Shown in pieces: positions 52,944 through 60,272 of a stretch of DNA of 64,000 bases (positions are counted from its first letter, which is position 1; the number at the start of each line of letters is the position of its first letter). The notes beneath the pieces are model-generated. The model saw only the letters and a program-made list of their open reading frames with translations, had not been told where the DNA came from and did not search any database. Source of the DNA: Encephalitozoon hellem ATCC 50504 (taxonomy: Eukaryota; Microsporidia; Unikaryonidae). Location: the NCBI RefSeq assembly GCF_000277815.2, contig NC_018480.1:62001-126000 (forward strand), written 5' to 3'. The translations under genes were made by a program, and so were the position numbers.

Positions 52944-54980
52944 ATGGAAGACATGAGGACAGTAATAGCAAGTGTGGTGGCACACATAGACCATGGAAAA
53001 ACCTCTTTGATAGACAGCCTTGTTGCATCGCAGGGACGGATATCAAGAACATTAGCCGGATCTGTTAGGTTTCTCGATACAAGAGAGGACGAGCAAACCA
53101 GAGGAATAACGCTGAAGCTGAGTGCAATCTCCTTGAGGCACGATGGGGGCAGCTATGTGTTCATTGACACACCAGGGCACGTAGACTTTGAGTCTCTGAT
53201 CCAGTCAAGCTCTATATTCTCAGACAACTTCCTCATCCTCGTGGACGTTAACGAGGGGATAACGCCAAGAACTTATTCGCTTGTGAAGTATACGAAAGGG
53301 AAGAGATGTGTTCTTGCGGTAAACAAGATAGACAAGGTATGCTCTCCTGAGGAGCTTCTGCAGAAGGTACTCTCGGTTGTGTCATCAATAAACGGGCTTG
53401 CAGGAGAAGATCTTTTTGAGTGGGAGGCCAACAACATCATACTGTGCTGCGCAACGCTTTGCTATGGAATTAACAGAAAGATGTTCAGGAAGATTGTTGG
53501 CAAAGACGGAACCTTGAAGAAAGCCATAGATCTCCTGTTCCACATATACAAGAAGATAGAAGAGAAGGACGTCGATAAGATATGCGAAAGATTTAGGGTG
53601 GCAAGCAGAAACCGAAAGAACATTCTTTCGTCTATGTTCCCTCTCTCTGACTGTGTGTTTGATTCTGTGTCCTCGGACACTAGAGATCACTTGAAGGTGT
53701 TTTTTGGATCTGATCTAATAAGGCTGAATCCAGTGCCATCTAGCAGGAAGCCTGCCCTTGTAGGGGTTACTGCCTACGGCATTCTGAAGACACCTCGGGT
53801 ATATGCTAGGGCCTCAGTGCTCTTTGTCACAAGATTATTCTGCGGGACTGTGAGGGTAGGGGACGTTGTGTACTCTGCAGACGGCGAAAGCGTCACGGAA
53901 TGCACTGTGGAAAGCCTATATCTGTTTGGGATAAACGAGCTAGTTGAGAAGAGCGAGGTTTCTGGATCAAATCTTGTCTGCATTGGAGGCAACTTCCTGA
54001 AGAACTCGCTGATAACTGATGTTCCTGTGTATAAGATGAGTGTCAGGAGCAAGGTGACACCCTTCTACAAGTTCAAGCTTGTTCTAAACGACCTTGAGAG
54101 GCTTGATGAGCTAAAGGAGGTGTTTAGGGTGATGTCCTGTACAGAGCAGTTCCTGAAAGTAAGGCTCAACAAGTACAAGGAGATAGAGGTTTCATGCACT
54201 GGGAAGGTCCAGTCAGAAAAAATAATCACTGATCTCATAGACTCTGGCTTTGAGTTTACTGTTGCAGATCTTGAGGAGAAGTTCTGCGAATATGCCACAA
54301 AGCCCATAAGCCAGGCCTTTTCTCTGGAAGGCCTTAATTTGAAGGTTTCTGTCTGCAGGGCGCATGAAAGCGGAGAAGGCACCGATACTTGCTTTAGAAG
54401 GTGGGAAGACATGAACAGAAACCAATTTGTTCTTGCATCAGACCTGTGCTTTGAGATGGCTGCTAATGTTCTGGAGATGTTTGTTTCGAGCGGGCCGCTG
54501 ATAAGAGAAAAGATATATGAAACAAGGTTTGCTCTGGATTTAGAGGGAGACGCCGACGGAATGGATTCTGACACCTTGTATTCCTTTCTAAAGAACTCTC
54601 TTGCTTCTGTGTATCTCTTGTCCGCGCCGACTGTTGCGCCGATGTTCTATGAATGCAACATCTCGATCCAGGAGGAGTTTATAGGGGAAGCATACAAAAG
54701 CCTGTCCAAGCACAACTATGCGGTGGCCCAGGAGAGCTACGAAGAAAAGACAGGGTTCTATGTCCTCACAGTGCTGATTCCGCAGTTTCTGTACTCAAGC
54801 TTTCTTGAGGACATAAGAGTGAGGACAAAAGGAACGGCATATCTTCTAGTGAAGGACGTAGGATACAGGTTTTTGCTAGATTTCAGCAGGTACATAGAAG
54901 GTATAAGGAAGAAGAAAGGACTATTCGTCGAGGAGAAGATAGTTGAGAGCCCATCAAAGCAAAGAACATATAAAAAGTAG
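52944..54980 (+). CDS. RIA1: EFL1/Ria1-like GTPase (EF-2 family)
   Basis: The product has 678 residues from the ATG at 52944 (a GTG upstream is in frame). GTPase motifs are present: AHIDHGKTS, the RGITL switch I, DTPGHVDF and NKID. The N-terminal string DSLVASQGRISRTLAGSVRFLDTREDEQTRGITL matches EFL1 (ISQRLAGKIRFLDARPDEQLRGIT) rather than EF-2. EFL1 ejects eIF6 from nascent 60S subunits with SBDS. The usual large insertions of yeast Ria1 (1110 residues) are absent. Confidence 0.88.
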   Translation: MEDMRTVIASVVAHIDHGKTSLIDSLVASQGRISRTLAGSVRFLDTREDEQTRGITLKLSAISLRHDGGSYVFIDTPGHVDFESLIQSSSIFSDNFLILVDVNEGITPRTYSLVKYTKGKRCVLAVNKIDKVCSPEELLQKVLSVVSSINGLAGEDLFEWEANNIILCCATLCYGINRKMFRKIVGKDGTLKKAIDLLFHIYKKIEEKDVDKICERFRVASRNRKNILSSMFPLSDCVFDSVSSDTRDHLKVFFGSDLIRLNPVPSSRKPALVGVTAYGILKTPRVYARASVLFVTRLFCGTVRVGDVVYSADGESVTECTVESLYLFGINELVEKSEVSGSNLVCIGGNFLKNSLITDVPVYKMSVRSKVTPFYKFKLVLNDLERLDELKEVFRVMSCTEQFLKVRLNKYKEIEVSCTGKVQSEKIITDLIDSGFEFTVADLEEKFCEYATKPISQAFSLEGLNLKVSVCRAHESGEGTDTCFRRWEDMNRNQFVLASDLCFEMAANVLEMFVSSGPLIREKIYETRFALDLEGDADGMDSDTLYSFLKNSLASVYLLSAPTVAPMFYECNISIQEEFIGEAYKSLSKHNYAVAQESYEEKTGFYVLTVLIPQFLYSSFLEDIRVRTKGTAYLLVKDVGYRFLLDFSRYIEGIRKKKGLFVEEKIVESPSKQRTYKK

Positions 54981-55013
54981 AGCCATAATTTACTAATAAA
55001 GGTCTTATACTAG

Positions 55014-55553
55014 TTAAGCCTCAAAGCTATATGACCTCAGGGTTATGGAGATAAGTAAGCACATAAGCGTGAATAAGCCTATTGCTGTTCTGTATGAAAA
55101 TACATTTGCTTCTTCCTCTTGTAAAAGGCAGTTTCCAAATCTTGTGCCGCTGACTTTTATCCCTGGCGTTATCACCTTCACAAGCTTTCTGTTGTTTGCA
55201 GGCCTTGGAGGAAGCCCTCTGCTTTCTTTCTTCGAGTCCACAGCCAGCACAGATATGACCTCCTCAATCTCCATCCTACTTCTACATGTAGGGCAGAACT
55301 TGCATCCTCCCGTCGACTGTGACCATGCATATAGACACCCCCAGCAGAACAGATGCCCGCATGGCGTTATCACGGGGCCTTCTGGCCGTGAATAGCATAT
55401 ACTGCATGTGTAGTCTCCGCTCGGGTGTCTACTTTCCTTCTTTTCGTTGGCGTCTTCTATGCATGCCTTGGACTCCGCAGCTTCTTTGCTCCATTCGCCA
55501 GGCTCCGCCGTTTTCTTTTTGGTTTTCATGGGATGCTTGTCCCCCTTGCTCAT
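55014..55553 (-). CDS. RNF5/RMA1-like membrane RING E3 ligase
   Basis: The product has 179 residues from the ATG at 55553 (an ATG at 55568 and longer GTG/TTG starts are in frame, and the longest would swallow the divergent gene). The C3HC4 RING, CSICYSRPEGPVITPCGHLFCWGCLYAW then CKFCPTCRSR, is at about residues 50-95. A linker with GLPPRPA resembles RNF5, and a hydrophobic C-terminus (AIGLFTLMCLLISITL) anchors it in the ER. It would act in ER-associated degradation. The divergent RRP6 start is 13 bases away. Confidence 0.82.
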   Translation of the reverse strand: MSKGDKHPMKTKKKTAEPGEWSKEAAESKACIEDANEKKESRHPSGDYTCSICYSRPEGPVITPCGHLFCWGCLYAWSQSTGGCKFCPTCRSRMEIEEVISVLAVDSKKESRGLPPRPANNRKLVKVITPGIKVSGTRFGNCLLQEEEANVFSYRTAIGLFTLMCLLISITLRSYSFEA

Positions 55554-55566
55554 GAATCTATTGGAC

Positions 55567-56634
55567 ATGAGCGTCAAGTTTGTTGAGGAAATCAATTTAT
55601 TTCTACGCCAGGAGAATGATGAACTGGATGCCGTGGAGGTGGAAAGACTGATCCAAAGGATCGAAGAGGTGCAACTGCTTGTAAGGGATTCCGAGGAAAG
55701 CTTCAGGCAGATGCTCGAGGGCATTGAGGCTGAGGAGAGCTCTAAGGCAGATACCATTGTGGTCATAACAAAAAACAAGAAGCCAATTTGCATTTTAGGA
55801 AAAGAGGTGGTTAAGCCAAGAATAGAAAGTATTAATGCGGGAAGTGTCAGTTGTACTCATACTCCATCGTTCTGCAAATTCAAGGCATTTTCAAGCACCG
55901 TGCATGTGAAGACGCTTGCCCAGCTGTTGGACATAGACAAGCATATCACACAGGCTGCAATAGAAGTGTTCGACCACACATACAGGTCGTATGAAGGATT
56001 CACATGCCTTATCTCTGTTGGCGACACAAATGGAAACATCTACATAATAGATGCAATAAAGTTCAGGGCATTCATTCCAAGGCTTGCACTATTGAAGTGC
56101 AATGTCCCGAAGATAATACACTGTGGAGGCTGTGTTGAGAGGCTCCTCAGAGACTTTAAGCAACTTGGATGCTTTAGAAACTACGAGATCCCTTCGGATA
56201 TGATTTTTATTGATTGGAGAATCCGTCCTGTCCCAAGATTCCTTCTCGAAGTTTTGTACAGGGGAGTTCAGGAAATAAGAGAAATGGTTGCCAATGGCGT
56301 TGAAATGGAGGTCTATTGCAGCAAAAAAAATGACGAAACAAAGGAGATGGCCTTGAAGTATGGCATCTCTAATGACGGAGGGCTCCTTGAAGACCTTCTA
56401 AAGCTGAGAGAGTTTCTTGCAAAAAGTAACGACGAGTCTGTTCAATATGTCATGACCGATGACCAGGTCGTAAGACTCCTGAAGACAAAGCCAACTTCAC
56501 AAAGAAAGATGGCCGACGAACTCAGGAGGCTTTCTCCCATAGCAAGGCAGCACATAATGGACTTTCTGCTTCTGCTCAATGGCAAGAAAAAAAAATTCCT
56601 ATTAAAAGATCTCATGACGCCAAATCAAGGATGA
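55567..56634 (+). CDS. RRP6-like exosome factor lacking nuclease residues
   Basis: The product has 355 residues from the ATG at 55567 (an ATG at 55552 would overlap the RING gene start). The N-terminus is PMC2NT-like. Residues about 110-235 follow the Rrp6 DEDD exonuclease fold (HTYRSYEGFTCLISVGDTNGNIYIIDAIKFR, then DWRIRP), and a HRDC-like end (MTDDQVVRLLKTKPTS, LSPIARQHIMDFLLLL) completes the domain order. The DxE pair of the active site reads E-V-F here, and the YxxxD motif is lost near DWRIRPVPRFLLEVLYRGV. It may be a structural exosome partner without hydrolysis. Confidence 0.75.
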   Translation: MSVKFVEEINLFLRQENDELDAVEVERLIQRIEEVQLLVRDSEESFRQMLEGIEAEESSKADTIVVITKNKKPICILGKEVVKPRIESINAGSVSCTHTPSFCKFKAFSSTVHVKTLAQLLDIDKHITQAAIEVFDHTYRSYEGFTCLISVGDTNGNIYIIDAIKFRAFIPRLALLKCNVPKIIHCGGCVERLLRDFKQLGCFRNYEIPSDMIFIDWRIRPVPRFLLEVLYRGVQEIREMVANGVEMEVYCSKKNDETKEMALKYGISNDGGLLEDLLKLREFLAKSNDESVQYVMTDDQVVRLLKTKPTSQRKMADELRRLSPIARQHIMDFLLLLNGKKKKFLLKDLMTPNQG

Positions 56635-56713
56635 CAGGCCAACCACAGTGTGTGCCCTTTCCAATCTGAAACATGCAGAGCAGTCTATTTCAGGCAGCAA
56701 CAACACAGGCAGA

Positions 56714-57157
56714 ATGGGGATCAATAGAGAAAGAAAAGTCGATGTCTCCCAGAATGTGGCATGGACATTGCAGCGAGGGAGCTGGATAATCCATGTCCTG
56801 GTTGTATTTCTTCTCAAGATGACACTCTCGGTGGTATTTAACGATAATATAGGATGGCAGCTCTCACTAATCATCTACAACATCTCCACTTTCATCTTCT
56901 TTCACATGATTCCTGGAGATCCCTTCAACGACAGATATAGCCTCTATACATTCTGGGAGCAGCTTTCAGAGCAGCTAGAAGGCACTCCAGATCTTATTTT
57001 CATAGCACTGTTCCCACTGATAGCATTCACCGTCATAAACTTCATTGTGAAGTGGAACACTCTTCTTCTCTGGATGTGCATTACAAGCCTATTTATTGTG
57101 ACTGTCCCAAAGTTCGGCTTCATGCATCTCAGGAGAATCCTGATATTCAAGGAGTAG
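56714..57157 (+). CDS. ORM1: ORM/ORMDL family regulator of sphingolipid synthesis
   Basis: The product has 147 residues from the ATG at 56714 (a GTG at 56648 is in frame). It matches the family along its whole length: NVAWTLQRGSWIIHVLVVFLLK, SLIIYNISTFIFFHMIPGDPF, YTFWEQL and VPKFGFMHLRRI. Four hydrophobic segments are visible. Orm proteins inhibit serine palmitoyltransferase in the ER. A KDSR-like reductase lies 10 kb away, which fits a conserved pathway. Confidence 0.92.
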   Translation: MGINRERKVDVSQNVAWTLQRGSWIIHVLVVFLLKMTLSVVFNDNIGWQLSLIIYNISTFIFFHMIPGDPFNDRYSLYTFWEQLSEQLEGTPDLIFIALFPLIAFTVINFIVKWNTLLLWMCITSLFIVTVPKFGFMHLRRILIFKE

Positions 57158-57182
57158 GCCATGCATGCCAGTAAACCTTGCT

Positions 57183-58652
57183 TCATTCTATCCTATCCTG
57201 AAGAAGCTCTTTCTTTTTACTATAAGACTCCCCCCTATACTCCACACAGCTCAGGACATCTGCCGCAAGCTTGGACAAATTCTGGAGAACAAGAATCTCT
57301 ACAAACTCAAGGACTAAGAACTCTTCAACATTGCTGAAGCTTCCCTTTCTCGATATAATGCACTCAACAATCTTGTGAATGTCTGTGTACTTCATACAGA
57401 ACGCCTCCTTGAAGAGCCTTATCGACTGGTCGGTAAGCCCCTTCCTTGTGTAGAACTTCATTGCATGGACCTTGATTTGAAGGTTTCCTGGATTTGTCTC
57501 TATGGCCTTCTTCAGAAAATACTCTGCATTATCTAGCCTTTCTGTCTTGGTGTACACCAGTCCACATCCAAACATTGCTCTGTAGTTGTCTCCAAGCATC
57601 TTTAGTGACAGATTAAAGTACTTCATTGCTATGTCATATTCGTTCCTCTGGATTGATTCATACCCCAGAAGCGTATACGTGTATGAATCTTCTTCTATGT
57701 GCAGGCTTCTCTTGAAACACAGAACGCTCCTTTGGTAATCCCCTTGGTGGCTATAGAAGTTCCCTAATGCCTTCCATGTGTGAGGAGAGTCCTGTGCATG
57801 CTTGATCAGATTCTTGCACAGCATTCCGAGCTCATAAACATCCTTGCAGTGCCACAGGATGGTCGAGTAGTAGTCCACGTTGTGTAAAAACATGGGATCC
57901 TTTCTCCTTACAAGCTCAAAGCATGCCTTACTCTTATCATTCATTCCAAGATTGAAGTACCTCCTTGCTGCATTTGAAATGAAGTATGATCCAACTCCAG
58001 GGACATGCTCCAAATACTTCTTTATCAGAGACTGCCCAAGGCTCTCATGGAACTCAATGATGTCTGCCACATACTCCTCCTCTATCCCCCTCTTCCCCAT
58101 CTGCCGGATGTTCTCCTTGTCTCTCTTCAGAGGAATCTTGTTCTCAAGCAGAAGGTTTTCAACAGCAGAAAACAAAAAGCTCTTTGCAAAGGACTTTGTG
58201 TAGTGCCCAATCGCTTCTTCTCGATGCCCAGACAAAGTATACAGGTCTCCAAGAAGAGACTCAAAAAACTCATCATCGTCAGGATCAATAAACATCTCTT
58301 GTATCCTTGCATCTACCTCGGGGTCTCTTTCAACCTTTCCCTCGAGAATGTGCTCCAGGCTTTTGATCGCCTTCTTGTAGTCCTTTTTCTTTTTGTAGCA
58401 AAGAGACTCGTAGTATTTAGATGTGCATGTGTTGAGCCTGTGGAGATGAAAGAGCGCACGGGAGTACTCCCCGTTCAGATAAAGCACTATGGACATCAGC
58501 GTTCTGTACTCAGGCTTTTGCTGAGTCAGATATGCCGTTAGAAAAATTGCAGTCTCATAGTCCCTGTATCTTATCGACTTGCATATCTTTCCAATTAACC
58601 TTGCGTCCATTTGAGGGCAAGCTCTTGTTGTTTGAAGACCACTAGTAACCAT
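57183..58652 (-). CDS. CDC27: CDC27/APC3-like anaphase-promoting complex TPR subunit
   Basis: The product has 489 residues from the ATG at 58652; ATG 58610 (MDARLIGKICKSIRYRDYETAIFL) is the more natural start and gives 475. The N-terminal part fits the Apc3 domain, with IRYRDYETAIFLTAYLTQQKP. The C-terminal TPR array has STILWHCKDVYELG, SPHTWKALGNFYSHQGDYQRSVLCFKRSLHI and YTLLGYESIQRNEYDIAMKYF, strings close to human CDC27. APC/C ubiquitinates cyclins and securin. The low-complexity insert of larger orthologues is absent. Confidence 0.82.
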   Translation of the reverse strand: MVTSGLQTTRACPQMDARLIGKICKSIRYRDYETAIFLTAYLTQQKPEYRTLMSIVLYLNGEYSRALFHLHRLNTCTSKYYESLCYKKKKDYKKAIKSLEHILEGKVERDPEVDARIQEMFIDPDDDEFFESLLGDLYTLSGHREEAIGHYTKSFAKSFLFSAVENLLLENKIPLKRDKENIRQMGKRGIEEEYVADIIEFHESLGQSLIKKYLEHVPGVGSYFISNAARRYFNLGMNDKSKACFELVRRKDPMFLHNVDYYSTILWHCKDVYELGMLCKNLIKHAQDSPHTWKALGNFYSHQGDYQRSVLCFKRSLHIEEDSYTYTLLGYESIQRNEYDIAMKYFNLSLKMLGDNYRAMFGCGLVYTKTERLDNAEYFLKKAIETNPGNLQIKVHAMKFYTRKGLTDQSIRLFKEAFCMKYTDIHKIVECIISRKGSFSNVEEFLVLEFVEILVLQNLSKLAADVLSCVEYRGESYSKKKELLQDRIE

Positions 58653-58676
58653 ACCTAAAGATGTTTATTCTTCCAA

Positions 58677-60020
58677 CTAGCCTTGGAAACATTCGAGAAA
58701 TGCAATCGAGCGGAGATTCTCCTCTTGAAAATACATTTCATCATCAATGACAGACCCAAGCACCTCTATTTTTCTGCCAAGCGTGTCGTCGTCTTTTATG
58801 TCCCTCTCATACAGAAAAAGAATCGTCTCAATGCACTCAGTAAAAATAGGCACAAGCTCCTTCACCATAAAGAACTCAATTATCACATCAAGAACATCCT
58901 CAACCTCTCTTCTGCTTAGATCCTGGAGTGCATGCTCAAACTCCCCTCTCTCATGGATATAGCTCATCACTGCAAACAATTCCTGGATATCTCTCCTCTT
59001 CACAGCGTGGATCATCGACTTCTTGTATTCAAACGCATTCAGCCTCTTCTCCAAGAAATTGAATTTCTCAAGCCGGTTCGGAACCACCTTGATCTTCACC
59101 TCATCGTCCAGCTCTCCTTCTCTGCATCTAAGCTCCACCATATCCCTCTTCGCCTTTTCCTTGACCAGCTCAAGCACCCCTCCATCCTCCAATCCAAGGC
59201 ACACCACATCGTCAAAGATCCCGATACTCAGAATCCCTCCTCGAATTCCAATCTTCGATATCATCCTAAGATCCACTGTAAACACCCTTATGCTTGCATC
59301 CAGAGACACCGTATATAGCCTCCCTTCATAGAACATCATGGACGTCACCTCCTTTATGTGGAAGAACCTTCCCGTCTCCTTTCCCCCGTTCTCAACGTCA
59401 ATCACACACACCTCGCTCCCAGATGCAAAGGCCAATCGCCCCCCTCCTAAAGCACAGACCTTCGATACACGGCGCTTGGTATCATACTTAAACACTTTCT
59501 CAAATGTTGAAAGGCTGTATCCGTTGATAAACCCATCATACGACCCAGAAAACATTACTCCATCTCCGACATCAATGCTTTTGACGTAGTCCGTGTTCTC
59601 GGCTATGGTGACAACAGACTTGGGCTTCGAAAGCTCAAACACTTTCACCTTCATGTCATCGCTACAGCTCATAACCATCTCTCCACTGATTTTTATCTCA
59701 TTAACTCTGGCCTCGTGCTCGTAGTACTGTCTAACAATGCTTCTCATCCTCCCAATCACCTTGATGCCTCCTCCTTCGTCTCCACATGCCACTAACTCCT
59801 CACACACATCCATAGCACTGACATCTCTATCGAACTTCGCTATCTTCTTTCTCTTGCTCTCATCCTTCTTGACAACCAGCGCACGGTTCCCACACCCCAC
59901 AACTATCCCGTCTTTGCAGCAGCATAGATTAGAGACAGGTGCCTCCTGCTCATAGATCATCTTGAAGCTTTCCCTCGAGGAGTCGGCTATCCCAAAATTG
60001 TTGCTTCGGAAGTACACCAT
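58677..60020 (-). CDS. UTP15: UTP15-like WD40 protein of the t-UTP complex
   Basis: The product has 447 residues from the ATG at 60020. Weak WD repeats (VSAMDVCEELVACGDEGGGIKVIG, VNEIKISGEMVMSCSDDMKVKVFEL, YVKSIDVGDGVMFSGSYDGFING) make up the first 290 residues. The C-terminal helical domain LNAFEYKKSMIHAVKRRDIQELFAVMSYIHERGEFEHALQDLSRREVEDVLDVIIEF fits the UTP15 C-terminal domain. UTP15 is a t-UTP protein needed for rDNA transcription and pre-18S processing. Its start codon abuts the divergent start at 60021. Confidence 0.82.
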   Translation of the reverse strand: MVYFRSNNFGIADSSRESFKMIYEQEAPVSNLCCCKDGIVVGCGNRALVVKKDESKRKKIAKFDRDVSAMDVCEELVACGDEGGGIKVIGRMRSIVRQYYEHEARVNEIKISGEMVMSCSDDMKVKVFELSKPKSVVTIAENTDYVKSIDVGDGVMFSGSYDGFINGYSLSTFEKVFKYDTKRRVSKVCALGGGRLAFASGSEVCVIDVENGGKETGRFFHIKEVTSMMFYEGRLYTVSLDASIRVFTVDLRMISKIGIRGGILSIGIFDDVVCLGLEDGGVLELVKEKAKRDMVELRCREGELDDEVKIKVVPNRLEKFNFLEKRLNAFEYKKSMIHAVKRRDIQELFAVMSYIHERGEFEHALQDLSRREVEDVLDVIIEFFMVKELVPIFTECIETILFLYERDIKDDDTLGRKIEVLGSVIDDEMYFQEENLRSIAFLECFQG

Positions 60021-60272
60021 ATGGGTCTTGGCAAGGAGGAAAATAACTGCCAGAGACTATCCGATCTGGATATGGAGGACTTGGCAAGAAAGATAGACAC
60101 CTTCTTCAGTAACAGGAAGACAACAAATCTTATGGCCTCGTCGAAGAAGAAGGTCCTTCAATTTGCAAAAAGCAGAGGTGTGAACATGAACAAGTCTTTA
60201 ATCGAAGTGGAAGAGTTTCCAAGAAATGCATATGCAGATGAGCTGGAGCGGTTTCCTGTTCTGAAAGACTAA
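60021..60272 (+). CDS. Small hypothetical protein, start adjacent to UTP15 start
   Basis: The product has 83 residues if it begins at the ATG at 60021. The next in-frame ATG is 60072, giving 66 residues beginning MEDLARKIDTFFSNRKTTNL. It is soluble and charged, with a helical middle and an acidic end. No family is recognised. It overlaps the convergent phospholipase D stop by a few bases. Reality is likely given the tight packing, but the start is uncertain. Confidence 0.45.
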   Translation: MGLGKEENNCQRLSDLDMEDLARKIDTFFSNRKTTNLMASSKKKVLQFAKSRGVNMNKSLIEVEEFPRNAYADELERFPVLKD

